DNA of 64,000 bases. Origin: Spirulina major PCC 6313. Its GTDB lineage: Bacteria; Cyanobacteriota; Cyanobacteriia; Cyanobacteriales; Spirulinaceae. How positions within the stretch are numbered: position 1 is the stretch's first letter; each line of letters starts with the position of its first letter. The notes under the pieces were generated by a model. It worked only from the letters and a program-made list of their open reading frames with translations. It searched no databases and was not told where the DNA came from. The stretch is taken from assembly GCF_001890765.1 (NCBI RefSeq), contig NZ_KV878783.1:125028-189027 (forward strand), read 5' to 3'. Made by a program: the position numbers and the translations under genes. This document shows positions 25,675 through 34,453 of this stretch, piece by piece.

Positions 25675-27078
25675 CTAGAGGAGGTCGCGCACGTCTTTGA
25701 CTTGGCCGTGAATGGCGGCAGCCGTGACCATGGCGGGACTCATGAGCAGGGTGCGGCCTTGGGGGGAACCTTGGCGGCCTTTGAAGTTGCGGTTGGAAGA
25801 AGAGGCGCTGATTTGGTTGCCTTGGAGTTTATCCGGGTTCATGGCGAGGCACATGGAGCAACCGGCTTCGCGCCATTCAAATCCGGCGGCTTGGAAGATC
25901 GCGTCGAGGCCTTCGGCTTCGGCCTGTTGTTTGACGCGCTCGGAACCGGGGACAACAAAGGCTTTCACCTGGGGGGCAACCTTGTGACCTTCGGCAATTT
26001 TGGCGGCTTCGCGGAGGTCGCTGATCCGGCCATTGGTGCAACTGCCGATGAAGCAGACATCGACGGGCGTACCTTGGATCGCTTGGCCGGGTTGGAGGTT
26101 CATGTAGCTGTAGGCTTCGTTCATGACGGCGCGATCGCTCTCCGCCACATTGTCCAAACTGGGAATGCATTCATCCACGCCAATCCCCTGACCCGGCGTA
26201 ATCCCCCAAGTCACCGTCGGGGCAATTTCCGCCGCCTCAAAGGTCACAATATCGTCATACTCGGCATTGGCATCGGAGCGAATGCTCTCCCACCAGGTCA
26301 CCGCTTGATCCCAGTCCTCACCTTTGGGGGCAAAGTCGCGCCCCTTCAGGTAGTCGTAGGTGATTGAGTCGGGGTTGATATAGCCGCAGCGTGCGCCGCC
26401 TTCGATGGACATATTGCACACGGTCATCCGCTCTTCCATGGACATCGCCTCGAAGGTCGTCCCCGCGAATTCGTAGGCATAGCCCACGCCACCCTTCACG
26501 CCCAATTTCCGGATGATATGCAAAATCACATCTTTGGCGTAAACTCCAGGGCGCAGCGTGCCGTTCACTTCGACGCGGCGCACGTTCAATTTTGAGAGGG
26601 CGAGGGTTTGGGAGGCGAGGACATCGCGGACTTGGGACGTACCAATCCCAAAGGCGATCGCACCAAAAGCCCCATGGGTCGAAGTGTGGGAATCGCCGCA
26701 AGCGACGGTCATCCCCGGCTGGGTTAAACCCTGTTCCGGGGCGATGACATGGACGATGCCTTGGTTGCCAGAGCCAACATTATAGAAGCGGATGTCGTGC
26801 TCTTGGCAGCTTTGCTCTAGGGCTTGAATCATTTCTTCGGCGAGGACATCGGCAAAGGGGCGGGCTTGGTTTTCCGTGGGGACGATGTGATCGACGGTGG
26901 CGACGGTGCGATCGGGAAACAGTACGGACAGGTTGCGATCGCGCATCATCCCAAAGGCTTGGGGGCTGGTGACTTCATGGATCAGATGCAGACCAATGAA
27001 GAGTTGGGTTTGCCCGGATGGCAAGGTCCCGACGGTGTGCAAGTCCCAAACTTTATCAAACAGCGTGCCCTTACTCAT
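25675..27078 (-). CDS. leuC: LeuC, 3-isopropylmalate dehydratase large subunit
   Basis: With LeuD this aconitase-type enzyme isomerises 2- to 3-isopropylmalate in leucine synthesis. The 467-residue protein matches the bacterial length. It has TVDHIVPT (about 60), [20 protein letters not shown] (about 130-149), [11 protein letters not shown] with the first cluster Cys (about 347) and [10 protein letters not shown] with the other two (about 407-410) of the [4Fe-4S] cluster. The start ATG (27078) fits the conserved [15 protein letters not shown]-terminus. leuD is not adjacent on either side. Confidence 0.95.
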   Translation of the reverse strand: MSKGTLFDKVWDLHTVGTLPSGQTQLFIGLHLIHEVTSPQAFGMMRDRNLSVLFPDRTVATVDHIVPTENQARPFADVLAEEMIQALEQSCQEHDIRFYNVGSGNQGIVHVIAPEQGLTQPGMTVACGDSHTSTHGAFGAIAFGIGTSQVRDVLASQTLALSKLNVRRVEVNGTLRPGVYAKDVILHIIRKLGVKGGVGYAYEFAGTTFEAMSMEERMTVCNMSIEGGARCGYINPDSITYDYLKGRDFAPKGEDWDQAVTWWESIRSDANAEYDDIVTFEAAEIAPTVTWGITPGQGIGVDECIPSLDNVAESDRAVMNEAYSYMNLQPGQAIQGTPVDVCFIGSCTNGRISDLREAAKIAEGHKVAPQVKAFVVPGSERVKQQAEAEGLDAIFQAAGFEWREAGCSMCLAMNPDKLQGNQISASSSNRNFKGRQGSPQGRTLLMSPAMVTAAAIHGQVKDVRDLL

Positions 27079-27187
27079 AGTCCCGTGAAGTTCTCAATGG
27101 TGCGCGATCGCAACAGCCCCACCTGTGATGGTTTCTACTGTTGTGGTCATAGACTCCAAATTATATCGCCAGTTCGAGCGATCGTGC

Positions 27188-27193
27188 TACAAT
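27188..27193 (+). promoter_or_regulatory. -10 box of the tRNA-Leu gene
   Basis: TACAAT ends 12 bases before the mature tRNA 5' end. No good -35 hexamer is visible at the usual distance. Confidence 0.4.
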
Positions 27194-27205
27194 GCGGGAC
27201 GGTAA

Positions 27206-27286
27206 GCGGACGTGGCGGAATTGGTAGACGCGCTAGATTTAGGTTCTAGTATCTTTGATGTGAGAGTTCGAGTCTCTCCGTCCGCA
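27206..27286 (+). tRNA. tRNA-Leu (anticodon UAG)
   Basis: A cloverleaf of 81 nt without encoded CCA. The acceptor arms GCGGACG and CGTCCGC pair fully. D-loop TGGTAGACGCG follows, then the anticodon stem CTAGA/TCTAG closes loop TTTAGGT, giving anticodon TAG, which reads CUN leucine codons. A long variable arm typical of class II tRNAs follows (about TATCTTTGATG). The T-arm is GAGAGTTCGAGTCTCTC. A large restriction-modification gene lies 188 bp downstream in the opposite direction. Confidence 0.96.
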
Positions 27287-27474
27287 TTGAATTGAAGAGG
27301 AAAAGAAATCATAAATTATAGATTTTGGGTCTTCCGAGTTTAGGGTGGGAGAAAAACGAGTCTAACGAGATATGAAGGGTTTCAGTGATCAAAATCCTGA
27401 AATTCTGTATTAGATTACACATTCTGTACCTCAAACCCCGAAGATCCGAGCTTTTTTATAACAAGTTGTTACGC

Positions 27475-30201
27475 TCATCGCACTTCAAACGGACTCCAGG
27501 GGCCAATGACGGCGGCTCCGGCTTTTTCTTGGGCGGCGAGGTGCAGATTCAGGTTTAACAGTTTTTCGAGCAGGTCATCATCGGGGGAGAATCCGTAGGC
27601 TTGCAGAACGAGGGCATCAAGTTTTTGATGGAGTTTATACAGTTGGCTGGCGGGTTCGTCGAAGTAGGCGTTGTAGAGTTTGGTGATGCCCCATTGTTTT
27701 TGTTCCATTTGTTGGCTGCGGTAGTCATGCAATGCCACGGCAGCGGCGCGAATTTTTTCGACGATTTCCCGTGATGGGGTTTGGGGAAAGGGGAAGGTTT
27801 CAAAACAAGTTGTTGGAGTGTATGCAGGAGTATTTCCTAAAGTAGAGTTTTGTGCGCTCATCCATTCACGATGAATAATAGAAATAAGAACGCCTAAAAC
27901 ATAAAAATCCTCAGTTGCTACACTCACAGACTTGTCACCTAGTAACCAGGTTGTGGGTATGGAAATAAATATTGACCATTTTGAAACTCTGGGTAATGCA
28001 AAGCAAAATGAAAGTTGTTCAATTGCTTTTCTCATCTTTGGTGCATTTTCTCCATACTTCCACCAGTTAATCCGTCTTGTCTCTCTTCTATTCTTATCTC
28101 TGACTGGCTTAACTGTTGTTTTAATTCGATTAAAAGGAATTTTGTAGTTAGCAGCCTCTTCCAAAGTAAAATCATTAAAATCAATTATCCACCGATCTGG
28201 CGTTCCATGAGGATTTTTAGCTAGATTTGCCCCCATTGAAAATAATTTTAAGACTTCTGAATTTTTTGGATCTAGCTTTGTCCATTTCAATGCTTCATCT
28301 TCGGACACAAAAAAGCCCATTCCGTTAGGTTCAACACCTCTAAAACTAAACTCTTTATTGGCTCTTATTTTTTTTGCTTTCGATACATCAATATGTGTCT
28401 TCAAAGATGAAGAAATGAAATTCACTTGAATGTTATCAAGATAATATTCTGGTGGCTTTTTCTTTGCCCAATTAACTATACTGACATATACAGCGGCTTC
28501 TCCTGACCATTTTTGAGTAGAGATAGCGTCATGAATATAACCTTTTTTATCTGAAATGTAATCAAGGGCTTCCGTCCTTCCTTTTCCTTGGCTTATAGAA
28601 TTAGTTGCTACAAGACCCGCACGTCCTAAGTCCTCAAGATTATCATGTGCGAGACGAAACCAGTAAGTTGAAAAATCAACTTGTTGATTTTTGACTTCAG
28701 AGAATTTTTGAAATAGTTTTTCTGTGTATTGATCACCTAGTTCTTTTCTAAGCCAATGCCCCCCTAAAAACGGCGGATTACCGATGATGGCGTTTGCTTT
28801 CGGCCATTCCGTAAATAACGCATCCTTGCAAACAATATTGTCATCCAACGTATCCAACGGTAACGCAGGCTCCACCAACTCCAACCGATCGATCGCCACC
28901 TTTCGCGCAATCATCAACGTCACCCGCGCCAACTCCACCGCAAACCGATTACTATCAATCCCAAAAAACTGTAACGGCGTGACAAACCCGATCTGCTTTT
29001 GTCCCGTATTCGACCGCCGCCGCTCCGCAATCTTATCCAGCAAATCCTGCTCAATCCGCTTCACCTCCTGATACGCCAAATACAGGAAATTCCCCGACCC
29101 ACAAGCCGGATCAAGCACCCGATAATTGCGTAACTCCTCCTGCAACATAGACAACTCTTCCAGCGTCGTCGCCCCCTCGATTTTCTCCTCCCAATAGCGC
29201 GAAATCGTCGGCCGGACAATCTTCATAATATCCGCCTCTGATGTGTAGTGAATTCCGTGGGCGTGACGCTCCCCCGCATCAATCGCCGATTCAAAAATAT
29301 TCCCAAAAATCGCCGGGCGAATCTGACTCCAATCCTCCAACGCCACCGCCTCCAATACATTTAACTCCTCACGAGTTAACTCCACACTGTCAATCGTCGC
29401 AAACAACCCCCCATTAAAATAATCCACCCCCTTAAACTCCCCAAACAGCGTCATTCCCGGCTGATTCATCGCCCCAAATAACCCCTGAGAAAGCACATCA
29501 TAGGAACTCTTGCCCCCAATGCAATCCTGCACACACCGAATAAACAAACTATCCGGCAACAAACCGCGATCTTCCGCGAACATCGCCAGCACACATTGCA
29601 ACACAAACCGCTGCGCCATCAATGCCGCTTTCGGCTGCGTCAGTTTCTGTTGGCGTTGGATGCGATCGCGCAAATAGGGGTATAAATCTTGACCCAACCG
29701 CCGCGCCGCCTTTTCCGTCACCTCCACCTGATTATTACCAAACACCGACACCTGCTCACGGGGAAACATAAACCCGAAGGGACTGGTGCGATCGGGCAAT
29801 TCTGTTAACAAAACCGTGTCAATCGGCGTATCAATTTGAATATCAAAATCGTAAATCCAAAACTGATCAAAATTGCACAACATCACATAACGCGGCCGGT
29901 TTGGAACCGCCCGCTGCCAATAGTCAAACGCCTGAGAATAATGTTTAGATAAATCTGCCCCGCGCCGCTTCATTTCGATCAACACACGCGGCTTCCATAC
30001 CAGGTCAGCAAACCCCGTTTTTCCCTTCTTACTCCCCTTCTCGATTCGCTTTTCATACACCGCCCCCGCCTCCATCGCCCCCTCATGACCAAACGCCCGA
30101 AAGAAGCGATCGAGAAACACCTGAGCCTCGCCCTTTTCATCCCCCGTAATATGAGCCTGGCAAAACTGGACAAACGTTTGCAACTGTTCCGCAATAGACA
30201 T
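27475..30201 (-). CDS. Single-chain restriction-modification enzyme (type IIL/MmeI-like)
   Basis: The 908-residue protein joins three modules. An N-terminal nuclease of PD-(D/E)XK type has FADLVWKPRVLIEMKRRG near residues 63-80. A gamma-class adenine methyltransferase core follows, with motif I DPACGSGNF (about 364) and motif IV NPPF (about 476). A target-recognition region and C-terminal helices complete it (about 490-905). Such enzymes cut and methylate with one polypeptide and need no partner. ATG 30201 is preferred over the upstream GTG (30213). The coding sequence of the recognition region (about 27830-28750) is clearly more AT-rich than the rest. It is the only restriction system visible here. 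Confidence 0.88.
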   Translation of the reverse strand: MSIAEQLQTFVQFCQAHITGDEKGEAQVFLDRFFRAFGHEGAMEAGAVYEKRIEKGSKKGKTGFADLVWKPRVLIEMKRRGADLSKHYSQAFDYWQRAVPNRPRYVMLCNFDQFWIYDFDIQIDTPIDTVLLTELPDRTSPFGFMFPREQVSVFGNNQVEVTEKAARRLGQDLYPYLRDRIQRQQKLTQPKAALMAQRFVLQCVLAMFAEDRGLLPDSLFIRCVQDCIGGKSSYDVLSQGLFGAMNQPGMTLFGEFKGVDYFNGGLFATIDSVELTREELNVLEAVALEDWSQIRPAIFGNIFESAIDAGERHAHGIHYTSEADIMKIVRPTISRYWEEKIEGATTLEELSMLQEELRNYRVLDPACGSGNFLYLAYQEVKRIEQDLLDKIAERRRSNTGQKQIGFVTPLQFFGIDSNRFAVELARVTLMIARKVAIDRLELVEPALPLDTLDDNIVCKDALFTEWPKANAIIGNPPFLGGHWLRKELGDQYTEKLFQKFSEVKNQQVDFSTYWFRLAHDNLEDLGRAGLVATNSISQGKGRTEALDYISDKKGYIHDAISTQKWSGEAAVYVSIVNWAKKKPPEYYLDNIQVNFISSSLKTHIDVSKAKKIRANKEFSFRGVEPNGMGFFVSEDEALKWTKLDPKNSEVLKLFSMGANLAKNPHGTPDRWIIDFNDFTLEEAANYKIPFNRIKTTVKPVRDKNRRETRRINWWKYGENAPKMRKAIEQLSFCFALPRVSKWSIFISIPTTWLLGDKSVSVATEDFYVLGVLISIIHREWMSAQNSTLGNTPAYTPTTCFETFPFPQTPSREIVEKIRAAAVALHDYRSQQMEQKQWGITKLYNAYFDEPASQLYKLHQKLDALVLQAYGFSPDDDLLEKLLNLNLHLAAQEKAGAAVIGPWSPFEVR

Positions 30202-30236
30202 ACTCAAAACCACACAATCCCCGTTGACATCCTCAC

Positions 30237-30310
30237 TATAGCAATCCCACAGCGACGACCCTCAGGGTGCGCTGAATGTCCTAACGATCTACTCGCACTG
30301 CTATAAAAGC
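30237..30310. repeat. Copy of the TATAGCAATC dispersed repeat
   Basis: CTATAGCAATCC near 30238 and CACTGCTATA (30296-30305) face each other and enclose GTCCTAACG. This resembles pieces at 4395-4489 and 12896-12952. It lies directly upstream of the restriction-modification gene. Confidence 0.5.
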
Positions 30311-30351
30311 CTCGTAGGGAGTTGGTCACCAACCCCCTACTTTCGGGAATC

Positions 30352-31548
30352 TTAATCCGGGAGTTCGTATTGATCAACGATGCGTTGGGCGAATTCGGGG
30401 ACGTGGTCGGCGAGTTTTTCGGGATGGTTGCGCTTGACGTAGAGATAGTTGCGGGTGAAGTGGGAATCGATGGAGAAGCGGGCGTATTCTAAACCCTTGG
30501 GGCCGATGCGTTCGATGACCACGCCCATTAACTGAGCGGCCCACATCGGGAGGGTCACGCCTTGGTCGTAGGCGGGGATGCTTTGTTGGACGGCGGCTTT
30601 GCGATCGCCCTTCGACATCACATCCTGAGTTTCGATCTGGTCTTGAATCAGGTCGAGCATTTCCTGACCCGTATCATTACGCACCACAATCCACTGCCAG
30701 CCGAAGGGCGCACCCATATACCCCACCACCAAATCCGCCAACCCATTTACATAGTCAAAACAACTCATGCAGGAGGGCGCAAATACATCTTTGAGTTTGT
30801 TCGTTTTCAGCCCGAAAAAGGGCACGGTTTCCGTGGAGCCGTCGGAATGTTTGAAATGCACCCGGAAATCCTGCATAAACTCGTAATGCACCACCGTTTC
30901 CGGGGAGCGGCTCGTGGTGTCGAGGAATTTTTGTAACCCCTCCCGCGTGACGTTATCAACGCAGGGCGTGCCGAGGACGTAGAGTTTTTCGAGGCCCAAT
31001 TGTTGCTCCACGGCCCGCAGGGCTTGGATTTGACAACCGACACCAATCACCAGCAGCCGTTTTAACCCCGATTGCTCGATCTGTTCTAAAACCGAAAGAT
31101 TCGGGGAGAGGGTGGGTTTATTGACACGGGCGGCGAGGACTTCGGCGGGGGTGCGGGCGATGACGGGCATCGGTTGGAAGCGATCGCGCTCCGTATTCTG
31201 CACACAGACCACCCCTTCCACGAGGTTTCGGGTCAACATTTCACAAGCGATCGTGCTGACGATGCCTGTCCATTGTGCGCCCTCGATCGGTTCTGTTTTC
31301 CGGGCCGCCATCATCTGCTGATGCACGCCAAAATACAATTCATCGGGATTATCGAGATCCCGACTGCGGGCATGGGCGGCGGCTTCCAACGCCGCCATCT
31401 GTTGGTTGAGAAAGGCGCAGGCTTCTTTGACGTAGTGGACATAGTAGGTGTCACAGAGACCGCACTCGCTACAGAGTTCTTTGGCGGGGCGACGGCTACC
31501 GGGTTTGAGGGCTTTGGCTTTTTTGTGGGGGGCGATCGACGCAGTCAT
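30352..31548 (-). CDS. bciB: BciB, 3,8-divinyl-(proto)chlorophyllide 8-vinyl reductase (F-type)
   Basis: The 398-residue protein belongs to the F420-hydrogenase beta-subunit family. In cyanobacteria the member of this length (slr1923 type) reduces the 8-vinyl group of chlorophyll precursors using ferredoxin. Seen: an N-terminal Fe-S motif CSECGLC (about 22-28), then VGVGCQIQALRAVEQ (about 174), GTPCVDNVTREG and a second Cys cluster APSCMSCFDY (about 262). The C-terminus with RNYLYVKRNHP is characteristic. The gene is monocistronic and divergent from the Nif11-type gene. The alternative, a related F420-hydrogenase-like reductase, is less likely given the length and cyanobacterial context. Confidence 0.88.
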   Translation of the reverse strand: MTASIAPHKKAKALKPGSRRPAKELCSECGLCDTYYVHYVKEACAFLNQQMAALEAAAHARSRDLDNPDELYFGVHQQMMAARKTEPIEGAQWTGIVSTIACEMLTRNLVEGVVCVQNTERDRFQPMPVIARTPAEVLAARVNKPTLSPNLSVLEQIEQSGLKRLLVIGVGCQIQALRAVEQQLGLEKLYVLGTPCVDNVTREGLQKFLDTTSRSPETVVHYEFMQDFRVHFKHSDGSTETVPFFGLKTNKLKDVFAPSCMSCFDYVNGLADLVVGYMGAPFGWQWIVVRNDTGQEMLDLIQDQIETQDVMSKGDRKAAVQQSIPAYDQGVTLPMWAAQLMGVVIERIGPKGLEYARFSIDSHFTRNYLYVKRNHPEKLADHVPEFAQRIVDQYELPD

Positions 31549-31760
31549 AAGCTCGCAGGTAAGGGGGATGACTCGAAGGGACTCGAAGTTAAATTTTGTC
31601 AGATTCTGGGAAGGGACGGGGGGATTTGATGAACGATTGTGACAAAGGCGTTACTGTTTGTGAGGGAATTTGCGGTTAATTCCGGGGGTTTGCTAGCCTG
31701 TGGAGGGATTTCGTCACGGTTCCGGATAATGCTCAACGTCTATTTTTAGGGTTTTCAATT

Positions 31761-31970
31761 ATGGCTAAAACGGAAGTAAAACGCCTCTTTCAAGCGGCAC
31801 AACAAGATCCGAGTTTGCGCGATCGCCTCAACACCGCTGCCAATCCGGAAGCGTTTGCGGCCATGGCTCAGGAACTGGGCTACGATTTTTCGGTGCAGGA
31901 ATGGGAAGAGGTGACGCGCTTTGCTGTGGAAGAGTTGGAAAGTCACGTCTCGGAAATTCCCGGCGCTTAA
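31761..31970 (+). CDS. Nif11-domain small protein, without an obvious core peptide
   Basis: The 69-residue protein matches the Nif11-like leader pattern: VKRLFQAAQQDPSLRDRL (about 7-24), then NPEAFAAMAQELGYDFS and an acidic helix EEWEEVTRF-type segment. In RiPP precursors this leader ends in a Gly-Gly or Gly-Ala site followed by a Cys/Ser/Thr-rich core. Here the chain stops at EIPGA. Either it is a leader without core or a free-standing Nif11 protein. No RiPP-maturation enzyme is nearby. Confidence 0.7.
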   Translation: MAKTEVKRLFQAAQQDPSLRDRLNTAANPEAFAAMAQELGYDFSVQEWEEVTRFAVEELESHVSEIPGA

Positions 31971-31990
31971 TTGAAAAGGTCTCATTGATA

Positions 31991-32065
31991 TTTAGGGACA
32001 TAGCGAGCTAGAAGCTTTAGGGACATAGCGAGCTAGAAGCTTTAGGGACATAGCGAGCTAGAAGC
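31991..32065 (+). repeat. Three tandem copies of a 25-bp unit
   Basis: Three exact 25-bp units (31991-32015, 32016-32040, 32041-32065) begin TTTAGGGACATAGCGAGC. The last runs into GCGAGCTAGAAGCTCGC, so the unit contains the first arm of a dispersed hairpin repeat. The array starts 20 bp after the Nif11 gene's stop. Confidence 0.93.
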
Positions 32066-32274
32066 TCGCACTACAGAAGCCCAATGTAGGGGGAGTGTGA
32101 GCCTCTGGCTCACTCACACACCATAAAAAATGGGGTGCGATCGCAAACTTAGTCTCATCGCGACAGTAGCCGGGGATTTCAATCCCCGTCTCAGAGCAAA
32201 AGTAGGCTTACGCCTACTCATTCCCAACCCGTTTTAACGGGTTTTGGTCATGAGCCAAGAACTTCAGTTCTGGG
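32053..32274. repeat. Cluster of consecutive hairpins
   Basis: Six short hairpins follow each other: GCGAGCTAGAAGCTCGC (32053-32069), GTGAGCCTCTGGCTCAC (about 32096-32112), CGGGGATTTCAATCCCCG (32171-32188), AGTAGGCTTACGCCTACT (32201-32218), AACCCGTTTTAACGGGTT (32226-32243), and CCAAGAACTTCAGTTCTGG (32255-32273, one bulged base). The first two recur at 4545-4601. No protein-like frame covers the cluster. It fills most of the 333-bp gap between the Nif11 gene and the next gene. Confidence 0.85.
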
Positions 32275-32303
32275 CGGAATTGGGTTGCCTAACGAACTAA
32301 GGT

Positions 32304-32573
32304 TCAGCGCAGCGTTACGTTGAGCGTCAGGTTACTCATGCCCCACACATCGAAGAATTGATCAAATAAAACTTGGCTGGCTTCGGTCATGCTGCCATCT
32401 TCACCGACGGGGCCGCCTTGGACGTGGCGGCCGCCATCGGTTTGTAAATCGAGCCGCCATGCCCCATCCTCGATTGGGGTGAGGATTAACTGTCCACGGG
32501 CGAGGACTTGTCCGGCTCGGCTAATGATGGCGCAACGCATGAAGGTTCTAGAATTGAGACTGTTGTTCATCAT
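32304..32573 (-). CDS. Conserved hypothetical small protein
   Basis: The 89-residue product has RAGQVLARGQLILTP, a Trp-containing strand AWRLDLQTDGG and an end MSNLTLNVTLR. It looks all-beta and soluble. No domain is recognised. Its start region is divergent from the pseudouridine synthase gene (33 bp between ATG and GTG), which fixes the latter's start to avoid a long overlap. Confidence 0.5.
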   Translation of the reverse strand: MMNNSLNSRTFMRCAIISRAGQVLARGQLILTPIEDGAWRLDLQTDGGRHVQGGPVGEDGSMTEASQVLFDQFFDVWGMSNLTLNVTLR

Positions 32574-32606
32574 ACCAGCGATGCTTCGAGGGGTTGGGGG
32601 GATGGG

Positions 32607-33536
32607 GTGTTAAATCAGGGCTGGGTGTATCACGATCGCATTCGGGCCCGCCATCAGGGTCAAACGGTGCTGGCGTTCTATACCCAGGCCTATCCCCATT
32701 GGAGCGCGGCTCAGTGGCGCGATCGCATCTGGGCGGGTCAAATGCGCCTTGATGATCAACCCGTCACGCCGGATACGGTTCTCACGGCGGGGCAAACCCT
32801 GAGCTATCATCGCCCCCCGTGGCAAGAACCCGCCGCCCCCCTGAATTTTGAGATTTTGCAGCGCGATCGCGCCTTTCTCCTGGTGAATAAACCGTCGGGT
32901 CTGCCCGTGTTGCCGGGGGGCGGTTTTTTAGACCATACCTTGCTGCATCAGTTGAAACAGATCGAGCCGGAGATCGCGCCGATCCATCGCCTCGGACGGG
33001 GCACATCGGGGATCATGCTTTGGGCGCGAACGGCCCACGCACGGGTGCAGTTGAATCAACAAATGCGCGATCGCACGATCACGAAAACCTATCGCGCCCT
33101 CGTTCCCCACTGGTCGCACCCCGACACCCTCACAATCACCGATGGGATCGGGAAACTTCCCCACCCCACCCTCGGCACTATCTACGCCGCCACTCCCAGC
33201 GGCAAACCCTCCGAAAGTCGTGTGCAGGTGGTGGCGCGTCGCGTTGATGGGGTCTTGCTCGATGTGACGATTCCCACGGGCCGCCCCCACCAAATCCGCA
33301 TCCATCTCGCTGCTGTGGGCCATCCCCTCCTGGGTGATCCCCTCTACGCGCCTGGCGGTCAGCCCATTTTGACCCCCCATCCCCACACCGGAACCTATCC
33401 CGTCCCCGGCGATTGTGGCTACCATCTCCACGCCCACCGCCTCACCTTTACCCACCCGGAAACGGGGGACGCGATCGCCGCCCATTGCCCGCCGCCGCCC
33501 CGCCTTTGTGCAGCCACTGAGGGAATCACGGGTTAA
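32607..33536 (+). CDS. RluA-family pseudouridine synthase (variant active-site motif)
   Basis: From GTG 32607 the protein has 309 residues, with a short S4-like N-terminal part (residues about 1-65, QMRLDDQPVTPDTVL) and an RluA-type catalytic domain: LLVNKPSGLPVLPGG (about 95-109), HRLGRGTSGIML (about 131-142) and GRPHQIRIHLAAVGHPLLGD (about 228-247). The last two are signature motifs. The canonical catalytic Asp of HRLD-x-x-TSG is Gly here. The open frame extends upstream to 32508 but overlaps the divergent gene and is not protein-like, so GTG is chosen. The RNA substrate is unknown. Confidence 0.82.
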   Translation: MLNQGWVYHDRIRARHQGQTVLAFYTQAYPHWSAAQWRDRIWAGQMRLDDQPVTPDTVLTAGQTLSYHRPPWQEPAAPLNFEILQRDRAFLLVNKPSGLPVLPGGGFLDHTLLHQLKQIEPEIAPIHRLGRGTSGIMLWARTAHARVQLNQQMRDRTITKTYRALVPHWSHPDTLTITDGIGKLPHPTLGTIYAATPSGKPSESRVQVVARRVDGVLLDVTIPTGRPHQIRIHLAAVGHPLLGDPLYAPGGQPILTPHPHTGTYPVPGDCGYHLHAHRLTFTHPETGDAIAAHCPPPPRLCAATEGITG

Positions 33537-33772
33537 TCACTGTCTCTTCAGGATTGCAGTCGTTGGCAAAGATCCACACACAAACCGTCAAACATGGACA
33601 ATGTGAGGCATTTTACCCGCGTACTCTGAACTCAGGCTGATGTTTCCGATCCCCATGGGATTGTTGAGATCCTGAAAGGTGGGGAAGTCTAACCCGATCG
33701 GCGTGACTGAAGCCACTGTGCAACGGTGATCCAGGCGCGATCGCAGCACACTATCCCGATCCCCACACAACC

Positions 33773-34453
33773 ATGCACCTCCTACTTGCAGAAGACGATC
33801 AACAACTCGCCGCCTCCCTGGTGGAAGTTCTCGCCACCCAACGCTACTGCATCGATGTGGTCAACGATGGTGAACAGGCTTGGTATTCGGTGCAGTCCAG
33901 CCAATATGACCTGCTCCTGCTGGACTTGACCTTACCCAAACTTGATGGCCTGAGCCTTTGTCGCCGTCTCCGGGCTTCCGGCTACCAATTCCCGATCATG
34001 ATGCTGACGGCACGAGACACCACCGAGGATAAAATTTTGGGACTGGATGCGGGGGCGGATGTGTACATGGTGAAGCCCTTCGCGGTGCAGGAAGTGCAGG
34101 CGCAGTTACGGGCCTTGTTGCGGCGGGGTCTTGCACCGTTGCCGCCGAGTTTAGCCTGGGGGGCAGTGAGTTTAAATCCGCAGACCTACGAGGTGCATTA
34201 CCGCGATCGCCCGATTCACCTCACCCCAAAAGAATTCGCCATCCTCGACCTCCTCCTGCGCCACCGCCCCCAGGTGGTGAATCGCGATCGCCTCCGCAAT
34301 AGTCTTTGGTCGGTGACCGACTATCCCAGTGATGCCACGATCAAAGTCCATATTAAAAGCCTACGCCAAAAACTCCGGGCCGCCGGTGCGCCCCGCGATT
34401 GGCTCCAAACCGTCCACGGCGTGGGCTATCGCCTCAACTCCACCCCCCCCTAA
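33773..34453 (+). CDS. OmpR-family response regulator
   Basis: The 226-residue protein has a receiver domain (1-118) with the acidic pair at 7-9, phospho-acceptor Asp51 (LLLLDLTLP), the Thr of MLTARD and the Lys of MVKPF. A winged-helix DNA-binding domain follows (about 128-224; LTPKEFAILDLLLRH and VHIKSLRQKLR...GVGYRL). It is transcribed convergently with the CHASE histidine kinase, overlapping by 4 bp. The kinase is its likely partner despite the unusual convergent arrangement. The response of the pair is unknown. Confidence 0.92.
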   Translation: MHLLLAEDDQQLAASLVEVLATQRYCIDVVNDGEQAWYSVQSSQYDLLLLDLTLPKLDGLSLCRRLRASGYQFPIMMLTARDTTEDKILGLDAGADVYMVKPFAVQEVQAQLRALLRRGLAPLPPSLAWGAVSLNPQTYEVHYRDRPIHLTPKEFAILDLLLRHRPQVVNRDRLRNSLWSVTDYPSDATIKVHIKSLRQKLRAAGAPRDWLQTVHGVGYRLNSTPP

